Source: an uncultured Paracoccaceae bacterium (GTDB taxonomy: Bacteria > Pseudomonadota > Alphaproteobacteria > Rhodobacterales > Rhodobacteraceae). Taken from it: DNA of 64,000 nucleotides. Of this stretch, positions 35,944-44,799 are shown piece by piece. Every line of letters starts with the position of its first letter. The stretch's first letter is position 1. The stretch lies in NCBI GenBank assembly GCA_938005545.1, contig CALKXV010000002.1, positions 35,092 through 99,091 of the forward strand, written 5' to 3'. The notes below the pieces were generated by a model, which saw only the letters and a program-made list of their open reading frames with translations, was not told the DNA's origin and searched no databases. The position numbers were made by a program, and so were the translations under genes.

Positions 35944-35983
35944 GCTCACCTAGTATGAGCGCACCGACCAGTAAGGGCGGTGC
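35944..35983. other. Two tandem hairpins between the 759-residue gene and the transglycosylase
   Basis: GCTCA/TGAGC (35944-35960, loop seven) and GCACCG/CGGTGC (35961-35983, loop eleven) lie back to back in the 60-base gap. No T-run follows, so a rho-independent terminator is unlikely; an RNA processing or translation-modulating element is possible. Confidence 0.35.
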
Positions 35984-35995
35984 TTCATAGGCAGA

Positions 35996-36766
35996 ATGTC
36001 AAAAGTGACATATTGTATTCGATACTTCGCGCTCTTCGTCACAATTGCCGCTTGCGGCCTCGCGAGCTCCTCTGAACAGGTCGCCGCAGCACCCGAGCAT
36101 GTGGCAACTGCGGCCATTTGCGATGCCGCTGCTCTTCGCGCGTCTCGCGAAACAGGTGTTCCAATTGATGTAATGCGTGCAATCTCCCTTACTGAAACGG
36201 GTCGCAATGGAGACTCCGGGTTTCTACCATGGCCTTGGACCGTCAATATGGAAGGCGTCGGAAAATGGTTCGACGACTTGCAAACCGCGCAAAAATATGT
36301 CGACCAAAATTTTGAACGCGGTGCACGAAGCTTTGATATAGGCTGTTTTCAAATCAATTATCGATGGCACGGCCAAGCCTTCAGCTCTATCGAAGAGATG
36401 TTCGAGCCAGACGCGAATGCCCAATATGCAGCAGAGTTTCTTCAAAGATTGTATAATGAGTTAGGTGATTGGACGAAAGCGGCTGGCGCCTATCATTCAC
36501 GAACACCAAAATATGCGAACAGATATAAGGCTCGCTTCAATCGCATCCGATCGCGACTTACCGACTTACCAGACGTTCAGATCGCTGAAGTCCAAGCCCC
36601 AAAGCCCGCACCGCAAGTGATTGAAGTTATTTCACGCATTAACCGTTTTCCGTTGTTGGTGAGGGGTGGCACAACGACTTCCGGTTCACTTGTTCCACTT
36701 GCGGCAGTTGCACCGACAAGACTCATCGATTTATCCGGCCCGCGACCCATTCTGGATTTGCGCTGA
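35996..36766 (+). CDS. Lytic transglycosylase (SLT domain) lipoprotein of the flagellar operon
   Basis: A 256-residue protein with a probable lipoprotein signal (lipobox IAAC, Cys20) and an SLT-type domain. The catalytic glutamate is likely Glu68 in AISLTETGRNG, and the family pattern GCFQINYRWHG and AGAYHSRTPKYANRY are present. It would cleave peptidoglycan to let the rod pass, the role that the muramidase part of FlgJ plays in other bacteria; the FlgJ-like protein here (50716) lacks that part. Its stop overlaps the flhA start by one base. Confidence 0.85.
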   Translation: MSKVTYCIRYFALFVTIAACGLASSSEQVAAAPEHVATAAICDAAALRASRETGVPIDVMRAISLTETGRNGDSGFLPWPWTVNMEGVGKWFDDLQTAQKYVDQNFERGARSFDIGCFQINYRWHGQAFSSIEEMFEPDANAQYAAEFLQRLYNELGDWTKAAGAYHSRTPKYANRYKARFNRIRSRLTDLPDVQIAEVQAPKPAPQVIEVISRINRFPLLVRGGTTTSGSLVPLAAVAPTRLIDLSGPRPILDLR

Positions 36767-38829
36767 TGCGTGAGCTATTCAGCCCGACCGTTCTGCTAAC
36801 CATGGCTTTAATGGCTGTCATTGTCATGATGATCCTGCCGATGCCAGCTTGGGTTCTGGATATTGGTCTGGCCGCATCATTTTCCTTTGCAATCCTGATA
36901 TTCTCAATCACAATTTTCGTTGAACGCCCGCTGGATTTTTCGTCATTTCCCACAATTCTTCTGGCGTCTCTAATGTTGCGTCTCTCGCTCAATATTTCAT
37001 CGACGAAATTGATCATTGGCCAGGGGCATACTGGTACCGACGCTGCAGGCGAGGTCATAGAAGGGTTCGCCAACTTCATCATGGGCGGCAGCCTTTTCTT
37101 AGGATTGGTGGTTTTCGGTGTTCTGTTAATCGTTAATTTTATGGTCATCACAAAAGGTGCTGCGCGTATGGCCGAAGTGGGTGCGCGATTTGCCCTGGAT
37201 GGCATGCCGGGCAAACAATTGGCGATCGACAGCGACATGTCTGCCGGTGCCATTGATCATACCGAAGCCAAACGCCGGCGCGAAGTGGAACAGGCAGAGA
37301 CGACTTTTCTGGGATCATTGGACGGCGCGTCAAAATTTGTAAAAGGCGACGCTGTCGCGGGTCTTTTGATTACGATACTCAATCTGGTGATGGGCTTGAT
37401 CATCGGTATTGTAATCCACGATATGGAGGTCGGTCGTGCGTTTGAAACCTATGCCATTCTGACTGTTGGCGATGGTCTCGTCAGCCAAATTCCCGCAGTC
37501 ATTATTTCAATCGCGACTGCGCTGCTACTTTCACGTGGCGGATCTCACGGCGCGGCTGACCTTGCCGTTTTGGCGCAACTAGGAAAATACCCACCCGCAC
37601 TTGCCACGGTCGCCGTTTTGATGGGCCTTTTTGCCTTATTTCCAGGCCTTCCGTTTGGGCCGTTTCTGGCTGGTGCCTTGATCCTTGGATTTCTGGCATG
37701 GCGAATGGCAAACAAGGAAGAGCTTCCTGCCGTCAATGCAATCAGCGAACAAGAAGACGTGGTGCCAGATAAAACCATGGGTGATGTCCTGGACCTCGAT
37801 GAAATTCATGTCGAGTTTTCACAAGATCTGGTACCGATGATTTTGGATCCGGCGACTGGTCTTGATGCGCGGATAACAAATATGCGTCAGCATGTGGCGA
37901 TGACTTTCGGGGTTATTTTACCCGACATTCGTTTGACCGACGATGCCGGGTTAGGCGCTGGCGAATATGTCGTTCGGGTTCAGGGCGTTGAGCAGGCGCG
38001 AGATACTTTGGACCCAACTCGCGTCTTGGCATTGATGCCACCCGACGAGGTCACAATGCCAGCAGGCCGCGACGTTAACGAACCGGTTTATGGTGCGCCC
38101 GCTCGGTGGTTGGCACATGCTGACGCGGACAACGCAGCACTTGCTGGCGCCACCGTTGTGAACCCCGCCGAAGTATTAGCCACCCATTTGTTGGAAGTTA
38201 TTAAGATAAACCTCTCGCGAATCCTGAGCTTGAAAGCCTTGCGTCGCCTGCTCGACGAGTTGTGTTCGCTTTCCGATGCGTCGCGAAGTGAGGCCAATCG
38301 ACGGCTCTTTGATGAATTGATTCCCGACAAAGTACCGACTGATTTGCTTCTTTCCGTCTTGCGCCTCCTGTTGGACGAAAGGGTCTCGATCCGGAATCTG
38401 CCGATGATCGTCGAGGCGGTCTCCGAGGGTCGAGGTAGCGGCGCGGCGCCAGAAGTTATTTGCGAACATGTCCGTCAAAGGCTGGCATTTCAGATTATTG
38501 CCGACGTTCGGTCAAAAGATGGATCGGTTCCCTTAATCCAATTGGCGCCCGACTGGGAAACGGCATTTCTGGAATACCAAATGGACAACGCGAACGGCGG
38601 AGACGTCGCATTGCCGCCCGACCTTTTCCAAAAACTTACAAATGGCGTCACGGACAAGCTAAACCGGGCAAGTGAGTCCGGGCATTTCCCGGCGGTCATT
38701 ACCTCGGTCAAACGACGGCGGTTTTTGCGAACCTTGTTGGCCGCCAAGGGAATTACAAACCCGGTTTTATCTTTCGAAGAATTGGGAACCGAGGCACGCC
38801 CGTCATTGGTTGGACTGGTTGCGGCATGA
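36766..38829 (+). CDS. flhA: Flagellar export apparatus protein FlhA
   Basis: A 687-residue FlhA. The N-terminal half has about eight membrane helices with the FHIPEP signature region (LLASLMLRLSLNISSTKLII) and the conserved cytoplasmic loop MPGKQLAIDSDMSAGAIDHTEAKRRR. The C-terminal half is the cytoplasmic ring domain that docks export substrates. It overlaps the transglycosylase stop by one base and fliR by four, in a tightly packed export-gate operon. Confidence 0.96.
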   Translation: MRELFSPTVLLTMALMAVIVMMILPMPAWVLDIGLAASFSFAILIFSITIFVERPLDFSSFPTILLASLMLRLSLNISSTKLIIGQGHTGTDAAGEVIEGFANFIMGGSLFLGLVVFGVLLIVNFMVITKGAARMAEVGARFALDGMPGKQLAIDSDMSAGAIDHTEAKRRREVEQAETTFLGSLDGASKFVKGDAVAGLLITILNLVMGLIIGIVIHDMEVGRAFETYAILTVGDGLVSQIPAVIISIATALLLSRGGSHGAADLAVLAQLGKYPPALATVAVLMGLFALFPGLPFGPFLAGALILGFLAWRMANKEELPAVNAISEQEDVVPDKTMGDVLDLDEIHVEFSQDLVPMILDPATGLDARITNMRQHVAMTFGVILPDIRLTDDAGLGAGEYVVRVQGVEQARDTLDPTRVLALMPPDEVTMPAGRDVNEPVYGAPARWLAHADADNAALAGATVVNPAEVLATHLLEVIKINLSRILSLKALRRLLDELCSLSDASRSEANRRLFDELIPDKVPTDLLLSVLRLLLDERVSIRNLPMIVEAVSEGRGSGAAPEVICEHVRQRLAFQIIADVRSKDGSVPLIQLAPDWETAFLEYQMDNANGGDVALPPDLFQKLTNGVTDKLNRASESGHFPAVITSVKRRRFLRTLLAAKGITNPVLSFEELGTEARPSLVGLVAA

Positions 38830-39602
38830 ATGCGGCGCTTACCGAAATTTTCGGTCTTGCGCCCGACATTCTGCGCCCAGGGTTCTTAGTTTTTCTTCGA
38901 ATAGGCGCAGTCATGTTTTTGATGCCCGCTTTCGGAGAGATGATGGTTCCCATGCGAATTCGCCTGGCCGCCGCCATAGCCTTTACAATGGTCGTTGCTC
39001 CAGCCGTTTTGCCAGATTTGCAATCAGACCTGGATTTGTCTCGTCCCATTTTTATTCTCGGTCTTTCGGAGATTATTACGGGTCTTGCTCTTGGTTTGTC
39101 ACTAAGACTTTTGTTGCACGCCCTACAAGTTGCCGCGACCATTTCAGCGCAATCCACGTCACTCGCCCAATTGTTGGGCGGTGCAAGTGTCGATCCGCAA
39201 CCTGCCATCGGATACATTCTCTTGTTGTCGGCACTCGCACTTGCAGCAGAACTTGGATTGCATGTCCAGGTTTCGGTAATGCTTATTAAGTCCTATGACA
39301 TGATCAATGCTGGCGACCCAATCGGCGGCGCCAACTTAGCATCTTGGCTCGTGCGTGCCGTTTCATCGATGTTTTCGTTCGCGTTTACATTGGCTGCACC
39401 ATTTGTAGCTGTCTCGTTATTATATAATTTGGCGCTTGGTGTAATTAATCGCGCAATGCCACAATTAATGGTCGCATTCGTCGGCGCTCCAGCTATTACA
39501 ATGGGTGCATTACTTGTTCTGGCTCTAACCGCGCCACTCATTCTTTGGTTGTGGGCAGAGCAATTTCAACTTCGGCTTCAATCGCCGTTTGGAACAAAAT
39601 AG
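38826..39602 (+). CDS. fliR: Flagellar export gate protein FliR
   Basis: A 258-residue FliR with about six membrane helices. Recognisable blocks are PGFLVFLRIGAVMFLMPAFGEMMVPMRIRLAAAIAFTMVV and LLLHALQVAATISAQSTSLAQLLGG, followed by the paired C-terminal helices. It builds the export gate with FliP and FliQ. It overlaps flhA by four bases (ATGA) and flhB by one. Confidence 0.94.
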   Translation: MNAALTEIFGLAPDILRPGFLVFLRIGAVMFLMPAFGEMMVPMRIRLAAAIAFTMVVAPAVLPDLQSDLDLSRPIFILGLSEIITGLALGLSLRLLLHALQVAATISAQSTSLAQLLGGASVDPQPAIGYILLLSALALAAELGLHVQVSVMLIKSYDMINAGDPIGGANLASWLVRAVSSMFSFAFTLAAPFVAVSLLYNLALGVINRAMPQLMVAFVGAPAITMGALLVLALTAPLILWLWAEQFQLRLQSPFGTK

Positions 39603-40693
39603 TGTCAAAGGGCGAAGACGAAGGATCGGAAAAGCCGTATGAGGCCAGCCCACGAAAGTTGGAAGAAGCGCGAAAGCGTGGCGAAGTTCCAATATCACAA
39701 GATCTGATCACGTTTTCGGTCTATTTGGGAATACTAATTACAGCCCCATTGCTGGGCCTTTGGTCAGTAGAACGTGGAGGTTCAGCCCTAATTCCGTTTT
39801 TTGACTCACCCGAGGTTCTTGCAGAAGCGGTTTTTACGCCAGGCGGCCGGCACGCTTATGGTGGGTTGTTCTGGTCTTTTGTCGCAACGGCCACGGTCTG
39901 GTTCATATTGCCATTCTGCCTTGCCCTTCTAACGGCATTTGCCCAAGGCGCATTGGTCTTCGCGCCGACCAAGATAAAACCCAAACTTAGTCGCATTTCA
40001 CCATTGAGTAACGCCAAGAATAAATACGGCCCCGACGGGTTATTTAATTTCTTCAAGAGCTTTAGCAAACTCATTGTTTATAGCATTGTTCTTTGGTTGG
40101 TCTTTAATTCACGAATAGATGAAATCTTGAATATGTCGGCGCTGCCCGTCGCATCGACGTTGGCTCTAACTGCGGAGCTTTGTTTTCGGTTTATTGCTGT
40201 GGCCAGTGTTGCCATTTTTGCATTCGCCATGATGGACTTGGTTTGGCAGCGTTCCCAGTTCTTTCGGAAACAACGTATGTCGCTGAAGGAACTGAAAGAT
40301 GAAAGTAAGGAGACTGAGGGCGATCCGCACACCAAGCAAGCCAGGCGACAGAAAGCGTATGACATCGCAACCAATCAGATGCTTTCAGATGTTCCGGACG
40401 CCGATGTGGTGTTGGTTAACCCAGAACATTATGCTGTCGCCCTAAAATGGTCGCGGAAACGGGGAAGTGCGCCGATTTGTGTAGCGAAGGGTGTTGACGA
40501 AATTGCTGCGCGCATTCGATCCGTTGCGGATGAAAATGGTGTTCCAATTCATCGTGACCCGCCAACAGCGCGCGCCTTGCATGCGACTGTGGAAATTGGT
40601 GATGAGATTCCGGTCGATCATTACCGTACTGTTGCTGCGGCCATCCGTTTTGCCGACGCTATCCGCGAAAAAGCGCGGCAGAGAGGCCGCTGA
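39602..40693 (+). CDS. flhB: Flagellar export switch protein FlhB
   Basis: A 363-residue FlhB that controls the switch of export specificity. The N-terminus shows PYEASPRKLEEARKRGEVPIS, then four membrane helices, then the cytoplasmic domain with the autocleavage motif VNPEHYAVAL (Asn273-Pro274-Glu275-His276), a variant of the usual NPTH. The start is the GTG at 39602, overlapping the fliR stop by one base; the earlier in-frame ATG would lie inside fliR. Confidence 0.94.
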   Translation: MSKGEDEGSEKPYEASPRKLEEARKRGEVPISQDLITFSVYLGILITAPLLGLWSVERGGSALIPFFDSPEVLAEAVFTPGGRHAYGGLFWSFVATATVWFILPFCLALLTAFAQGALVFAPTKIKPKLSRISPLSNAKNKYGPDGLFNFFKSFSKLIVYSIVLWLVFNSRIDEILNMSALPVASTLALTAELCFRFIAVASVAIFAFAMMDLVWQRSQFFRKQRMSLKELKDESKETEGDPHTKQARRQKAYDIATNQMLSDVPDADVVLVNPEHYAVALKWSRKRGSAPICVAKGVDEIAARIRSVADENGVPIHRDPPTARALHATVEIGDEIPVDHYRTVAAAIRFADAIREKARQRGR

Positions 40694-41067
40694 TGCGAAC
40701 ACCCGAACCATTTGAGATGAGACGACTTGGTAAATTGAGTGGTGTGCGTGAAAAAGTTGCAATGCTCAAGCTTGCGGAGGTTGCCAGGCGACGCCAAACT
40801 GCAAGTGATTACGTGAACCAATTACGGGCAAACTTGCCAAGTTCCGAAACCGTTGAAGAAGGTTTGGTTTTGCAGCGATGGTTGGTTTGGCGCGATCAGG
40901 AACTCAAGCGTCGGCTGAGCGCTCTTGCCGTCGTTTCTGCCGAATATGCGGAAACCGTTCAGAGATGTGGACGCATCATTGCAGAAAATGCTGTTGTTGA
41001 GGACTTGACCGAAATTTCGACTAAAGCTGCCCGCGAAGTCCGAAGAAAACGGCAAGACTATAAATAG
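40693..41067 (+). CDS. Small coiled-coil protein, FliJ-like candidate
   Basis: A 124-residue basic, helix-rich protein of unknown function: GVREKVAMLKLAEVARRRQTASDYVNQL near the start and EISTKAAREVRRKRQDYK at the end. It overlaps flhB by one base. FliJ, a coiled-coil export chaperone that sits in the FliI ATPase, is otherwise absent from the cluster and has poor sequence conservation, so a FliJ role is plausible but unproven. It is the last gene of the operon and ends ten bases from the convergent FliL-like gene. Confidence 0.55.
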   Translation: MRTPEPFEMRRLGKLSGVREKVAMLKLAEVARRRQTASDYVNQLRANLPSSETVEEGLVLQRWLVWRDQELKRRLSALAVVSAEYAETVQRCGRIIAENAVVEDLTEISTKAAREVRRKRQDYK

Positions 41068-41076
41068 AAGTAGATG

Positions 41077-41550
41077 TCACATCTCCTGGCGGACAATGTC
41101 TGTGATCAAGATGTCTGAAACTTCTTTTCCAACAACCGAATGAGCCGCTTCTAACAAGGCAACCCTTAGGATCGCCAGGCGACCGCTCTCTGTAAACGCG
41201 CCGTCAAAACCACCCACATAAGCATGATCGAATAGAACCCGTAGAAAAGTATCACGTAGCTTAGGTTCACGGCCAAAAACGTATTCGACGGATTCAGGGA
41301 TCGTCTCTAACGACAGGGACATCACGACTAAAGATTTAACCAGTTCATCACGAATAACCGGAACAACAAATTGGTTCTTCATCGCAATATAACTTGGTTC
41401 TTCCTCAGAGTTTGACTCCTCTTCTTCGACGGCAACCACCTCGCAGGATTCTTCCTCACAGGCAACAGGTTCAGGTTTCAAAAAAATTCCGGCGCCGCCG
41501 CCAATGGCGGCACCGACAATCAGCAAGATGATGGGTAAAAGTTTTGCCAT
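41077..41550 (-). CDS. Second FliL-like basal body protein
   Basis: A 157-residue protein with one N-terminal membrane helix (LLPIILLIVGAAIGGGAGIFL), an acidic linker of about 20 Glu-rich residues, and a FliL-like periplasmic domain (VVMSLSLETIPESVEYVFGREPKLRDTFLRVLFDH ... ISDILITDIVRQ-type ending). It differs clearly from the FliL at 31212. It ends the flgB-to-flgH operon. In other Rhodobacteraceae a FliL-like gene is likewise next to flgH. Whether both act at the stator is unknown. Confidence 0.72.
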   Translation of the reverse strand: MAKLLPIILLIVGAAIGGGAGIFLKPEPVACEEESCEVVAVEEEESNSEEEPSYIAMKNQFVVPVIRDELVKSLVVMSLSLETIPESVEYVFGREPKLRDTFLRVLFDHAYVGGFDGAFTESGRLAILRVALLEAAHSVVGKEVSDILITDIVRQEM

Positions 41551-41559
41551 ACCGCTTTC

Positions 41560-42282
41560 TCAGAATGGGAGAATGATGTCTGCAATTTGTTGCCCGTAGC
41601 GAGGTTGTTGCACGTCAGAGATCTGACCGCGCCCACCGTAAGAAATCCGGGCCGAAGCAATCTTGTCGTAAGTGATTTCATTGCGCCGCGAGATATCCTC
41701 AGGCCGGACATACCCGGTCACCAAAAGTTCGCGTATCTCAAAATTGACCCGAACTTCTTGGCTGCCTTGAATGCGTAAAACGCCATTTCGTAAAACGTCT
41801 GTCACAGTTGCGGCCACTCTCAGTTCCAGTGACTCGCTGCGGCGTACCGAACCCTGTCCATCGCTGGATGACGACGAGCTGAATTCGCCGGCGGTTGCAA
41901 GCGAGCCGTCGCCCGGAAGTATGCGATCCACAACTTGCGGAATGCCCAGTAATTGTGCCGCCCCTGAATTTTCCGACCCACTGCGGGATCGTGAGGACGC
42001 ATTCGAGATTTCGGCGCTTTCGTCAATCTGAATGACAACGGTCATGATGTCGCCCTGCTGTCCGGCACGACGGTCACCCAACAAGGATCCGCGACCACCG
42101 CTCCAAAGCGAAGCGCGATCCACTGTAACGTCTGGAGTATCAAGGAAGGATTCCGGCACCCCCATTGCTTGAACTTCGGCAGTGTTGGTTGCTGGCGTGA
42201 ATGTTGGTGCTTGTCCAACGTTCTCAAGACGACCGCATCCTTGAACACATGCTAGACATGCCAAAATATATACAGGTTTCAA
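41560..42282 (-). CDS. flgH: Flagellar L-ring protein FlgH
   Basis: A 240-residue outer-membrane L-ring lipoprotein. The signal ends in a cysteine-rich segment (candidate lipid-bearing Cys16 in VQGC). The mature part has SLWSGGRGSLLGDRRAGQQGDIMTVVIQIDESAEISNAS and the C-terminal VRPEDISRRNEITYDKIASARISYGGRG block typical of FlgH. With P-ring FlgI (not seen in the window) it forms the bushing for the rod. It overlaps flgA by four bases. Confidence 0.95.
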   Translation of the reverse strand: MKPVYILACLACVQGCGRLENVGQAPTFTPATNTAEVQAMGVPESFLDTPDVTVDRASLWSGGRGSLLGDRRAGQQGDIMTVVIQIDESAEISNASSRSRSGSENSGAAQLLGIPQVVDRILPGDGSLATAGEFSSSSSSDGQGSVRRSESLELRVAATVTDVLRNGVLRIQGSQEVRVNFEIRELLVTGYVRPEDISRRNEITYDKIASARISYGGRGQISDVQQPRYGQQIADIILPF

Positions 42283-42719
42283 TTGATTATTCCCCTTGGA
42301 AGAACAACGATGCTTCCATCCTGGTGGACTTTTCCGCTCACGGTCGTTCGACTAGCAAGATTCATGACACGCACCGTTTCACCTTCGGCACCACGCGAAA
42401 GTGCGCGCCCGTCCGCTGAAATCGTTAAACCGCGATCTTGGAAAATGACCACGACGGGCTGATTTCGTTCGACCAACGCCGCAGGACCGACATGACCTGG
42501 CAAAATCGGACGCCCCGGATAAAGCGTGATGCGAGATTCCAGGCCAACTATATCTGCATCGGCAGGCAACGCGCCCGGGATCTCGGCACTGATCGAGCCG
42601 AGGTCGTTTGCACCAATGATCGTGTTGGGGCGAATGATGTGAGCTGCGGTCAGCGTATCCGCCAATGCGGTACTGGCGAAAACCGAAATGGCGAAAGCCG
42701 TCAAGGCAAGTGATCTCAT
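42279..42719 (-). CDS. flgA: Flagella basal body P-ring formation protein FlgA
   Basis: A 146-residue periplasmic chaperone with a signal peptide (residues 1-20, ...ASTALA) and the SAF/ChapFlgA domain: VGLESRITLYPGRPILPGHVGPAALVERNQPVVVIFQDRGLTISADGRAL. It assists P-ring assembly by FlgI. It is shorter than enterobacterial FlgA, as usual in alphaproteobacteria. It overlaps flgG and flgH by four bases each. Confidence 0.93.
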   Translation of the reverse strand: MRSLALTAFAISVFASTALADTLTAAHIIRPNTIIGANDLGSISAEIPGALPADADIVGLESRITLYPGRPILPGHVGPAALVERNQPVVVIFQDRGLTISADGRALSRGAEGETVRVMNLASRTTVSGKVHQDGSIVVLPRGIIN

Positions 42720-43501
42720 CGGATTTGCGCCGTGGCGCCCAGAATTTGGTCCGCCGCAGAAATTACTTTTGCATTCAATTCATATCCGCGCTGCGCTTCG
42801 ATCAGCTCGGTGATTTCGCGAACCGGATCCACCGAGCTTTCTTCAAGATACCCTTGTCGAACAGTTCCGAGCCCATCCGATCCAGGTGAAGAGGTGAAAG
42901 GCGCACCTGATGCCGGGCTTTCCAGAAACAGGTTTGAGCCGATGGCTTCAAGTCCTTTGGAATTCGGGAATCCGGTTAATGTAAGCTGGCCCAACAATTC
43001 CGGTTCAACTTCGTCGATGAAATATGCATAAACTTCGCCGTCGTTGTTGATCGAAATGCTTCGCGCATCTTCGGGAATTGTGATGTTCGGGACGACGGCA
43101 TAACCGTCGGATGTGACAATCAGACCATCGGCAGACCGTTTTAACCCACCGTCACGCGTGTACCCGGAAATACCTGATGGCATCGTGATTTCGAAGTAGC
43201 CACCGCCTTCAATGGCCATGTCCAACTCACCGCCTGTCGCGGTACTTGACCCTTGGGCGACGGTCATCGACACCGAAGTTGGTCGCACGCCTAGCCCAAG
43301 TTGAACACCTGTTGGCAACACGGTTCCATCTGTTGCGTTGATGGTTCCGGGACGTGCCGCTTGCTGATAGTGGAGATCCGCAAACTCAGCGCGGCGCGCG
43401 TTGTAGCCCGTCGTGCTCATGTTCGCCAAGTTGTTAGAGATCACCTCAACTCTGGTTTGTTGAGCGCTCATTCCTGTTGCGGCTATTGTTAGTGCGCGCA
43501 T
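42716..43501 (-). CDS. flgG: Flagellar distal rod protein FlgG
   Basis: A 261-residue distal rod protein. The rod/hook N-terminal motif ALTIAATGMSAQQTRVEVISNNLANMSTTGYNARRAEFADLHY and the C-terminal QGYLEESSVDPVREITELIEAQRGYELNAKVI repeat are both clear. The two ends form the coiled-coil tube of the rod. It lies 15 bases after flgF. Confidence 0.96.
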   Translation of the reverse strand: MRALTIAATGMSAQQTRVEVISNNLANMSTTGYNARRAEFADLHYQQAARPGTINATDGTVLPTGVQLGLGVRPTSVSMTVAQGSSTATGGELDMAIEGGGYFEITMPSGISGYTRDGGLKRSADGLIVTSDGYAVVPNITIPEDARSISINNDGEVYAYFIDEVEPELLGQLTLTGFPNSKGLEAIGSNLFLESPASGAPFTSSPGSDGLGTVRQGYLEESSVDPVREITELIEAQRGYELNAKVISAADQILGATAQIR

Positions 43502-43516
43502 TTCTGCTCCTTCACT

Positions 43517-44236
43517 TTACTGCTGCCCGATTGTTCGGATGGCGCTATGAACTCGTTCGTCTTCCTTATCCATGAAAGACTGACCAAGTTCGTAGGCGCG
43601 TTGTACTTCGATCATGCGTGTCAGTTCGCTGACGGGATCGACGTTGGATCGCTCGATGAATCCCTGAAGCATTTTGGCTTCACCTGTTGGAATGGGAGGA
43701 CCGCCGGGATCAAATCGCACACCTTCGGCACGCGTCATTGCCAAGATGTCTGCCGGTTCCCAAAGGCCAATCTGCGCCAATGGGTTTCCGTCAGCTGACA
43801 AGGTTCCATCCGCACCCAAGGCAATGCGGTTCGCGTCCGCTGGCACAAAAACAGGGGCACCGCCGGCATCCAAAAGCGCCGCACCGTCGGGCGCGACTAG
43901 CAAACCATCAGGCGAAGGCGTGAACGATCCCGCGCGCGTCAACCTGTCGCCCTCGGCTGTGGCAACCAAAAAGAACCCCGGTCCTTCAATGGCAAAGTCA
44001 AAGGTGCCATTTGTTTGCACCAATGCGCCCTGATCCAGGTTGGACATGCGTGCGTTGGCATAGGCCATGGAAAGCGAATTGTCGCCCTGCCCGGTGTTGA
44101 CCACAAATTCTGAGAAGATGACACCTTCTTTGCGGTATCCGTCCGTCGCCATATTGGCGATGTTATTCGCAACTGTCTCCATTTCTTTAAGGAGCCCAGC
44201 CTGACGATTTAGGGTGACAAAGGCTGTACTGTCCAT
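43517..44236 (-). CDS. flgF: Flagellar proximal rod protein FlgF
   Basis: A 239-residue rod protein with the N-terminal TLNRQAGLLKEMETVANNIANMATDGYRKEGVIFSEFV motif and C-terminal LQGFIERSNVDPVSELTRMIEVQRAYELGQSFM. Distinguished from FlgG by its shorter length and its divergent N-terminus, in line with FlgF of related bacteria. It begins one base after the fliQ stop. Confidence 0.94.
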   Translation of the reverse strand: MDSTAFVTLNRQAGLLKEMETVANNIANMATDGYRKEGVIFSEFVVNTGQGDNSLSMAYANARMSNLDQGALVQTNGTFDFAIEGPGFFLVATAEGDRLTRAGSFTPSPDGLLVAPDGAALLDAGGAPVFVPADANRIALGADGTLSADGNPLAQIGLWEPADILAMTRAEGVRFDPGGPPIPTGEAKMLQGFIERSNVDPVSELTRMIEVQRAYELGQSFMDKEDERVHSAIRTIGQQ

Positions 44237-44237
44237 C

Positions 44238-44504
44238 TCAACTTCCTGCGATCAAGGGGACCAAGGTGCCCTTAAAAAAATCGACCAGCGTCTGGGTCAT
44301 GAAACCCATGGACGCCCAAAAAACTACGATCATGACGCCCAGTTTAGGGACGAATGTCAGCGTCATTTCCTGCACTGAAGTCAGCGCCTGAAACAAACCA
44401 ACCGCCACACCTGCGACAAGGGCCGCGACCAAAATTGGCGTCGAGATCATGACGCCAGCCCAAAGTCCTTGCCGCAACGTGTCAAAGAGAACGTCCTGAC
44501 CCAC
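44238..44504 (-). CDS. fliQ: Flagellar export gate protein FliQ
   Basis: An 88-residue protein with two membrane helices and the family blocks GVMISTPILVAALVAGVAVGLFQALTSVQEMTLTFVPK. It is a component of the FliPQR export gate. It overlaps fliE by one base. fliP and fliR are in other blocks of the same cluster. Confidence 0.95.
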   Translation of the reverse strand: MGQDVLFDTLRQGLWAGVMISTPILVAALVAGVAVGLFQALTSVQEMTLTFVPKLGVMIVVFWASMGFMTQTLVDFFKGTLVPLIAGS

Positions 44505-44788
44505 TAGACGGGCATCCTCAGAATTTCCTGATAGGCTTCGACGACACGATCGCGCACCGTTACTGCCGTTTCGACAGCCAGTTGCGTGTTTGCCAACGCT
44601 TCGACCAAAGCATGTGGGTCTGCGTTACCGGTCATGGCTTGTTGTGCGACTGTTTCTGCTTTAGCCAATGTTTCGGCGAAATCCTTGGCGGCAGTTCCAG
44701 CCAAGTTTCCGCCCGTGTCGTTGCCCGACAAATCAGCGGATTTGGTTGCGTTGTAGCCTCGCAACGCCTGAGTAATTTTTACGTCCAT
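44504..44788 (-). CDS. fliE: Flagellar hook-basal body protein FliE
   Basis: A 94-residue FliE with the typical FAETLAKAETVAQQAMTGNADPHALVEALANTQLAVETAVTVRDRVVEAYQEILRMPV. FliE joins the MS ring to the rod. It is placed between flgC and fliQ, the usual position in alphaproteobacteria. Confidence 0.95.
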   Translation of the reverse strand: MDVKITQALRGYNATKSADLSGNDTGGNLAGTAAKDFAETLAKAETVAQQAMTGNADPHALVEALANTQLAVETAVTVRDRVVEAYQEILRMPV

Positions 44789-44799
44789 CTTATACTCCT

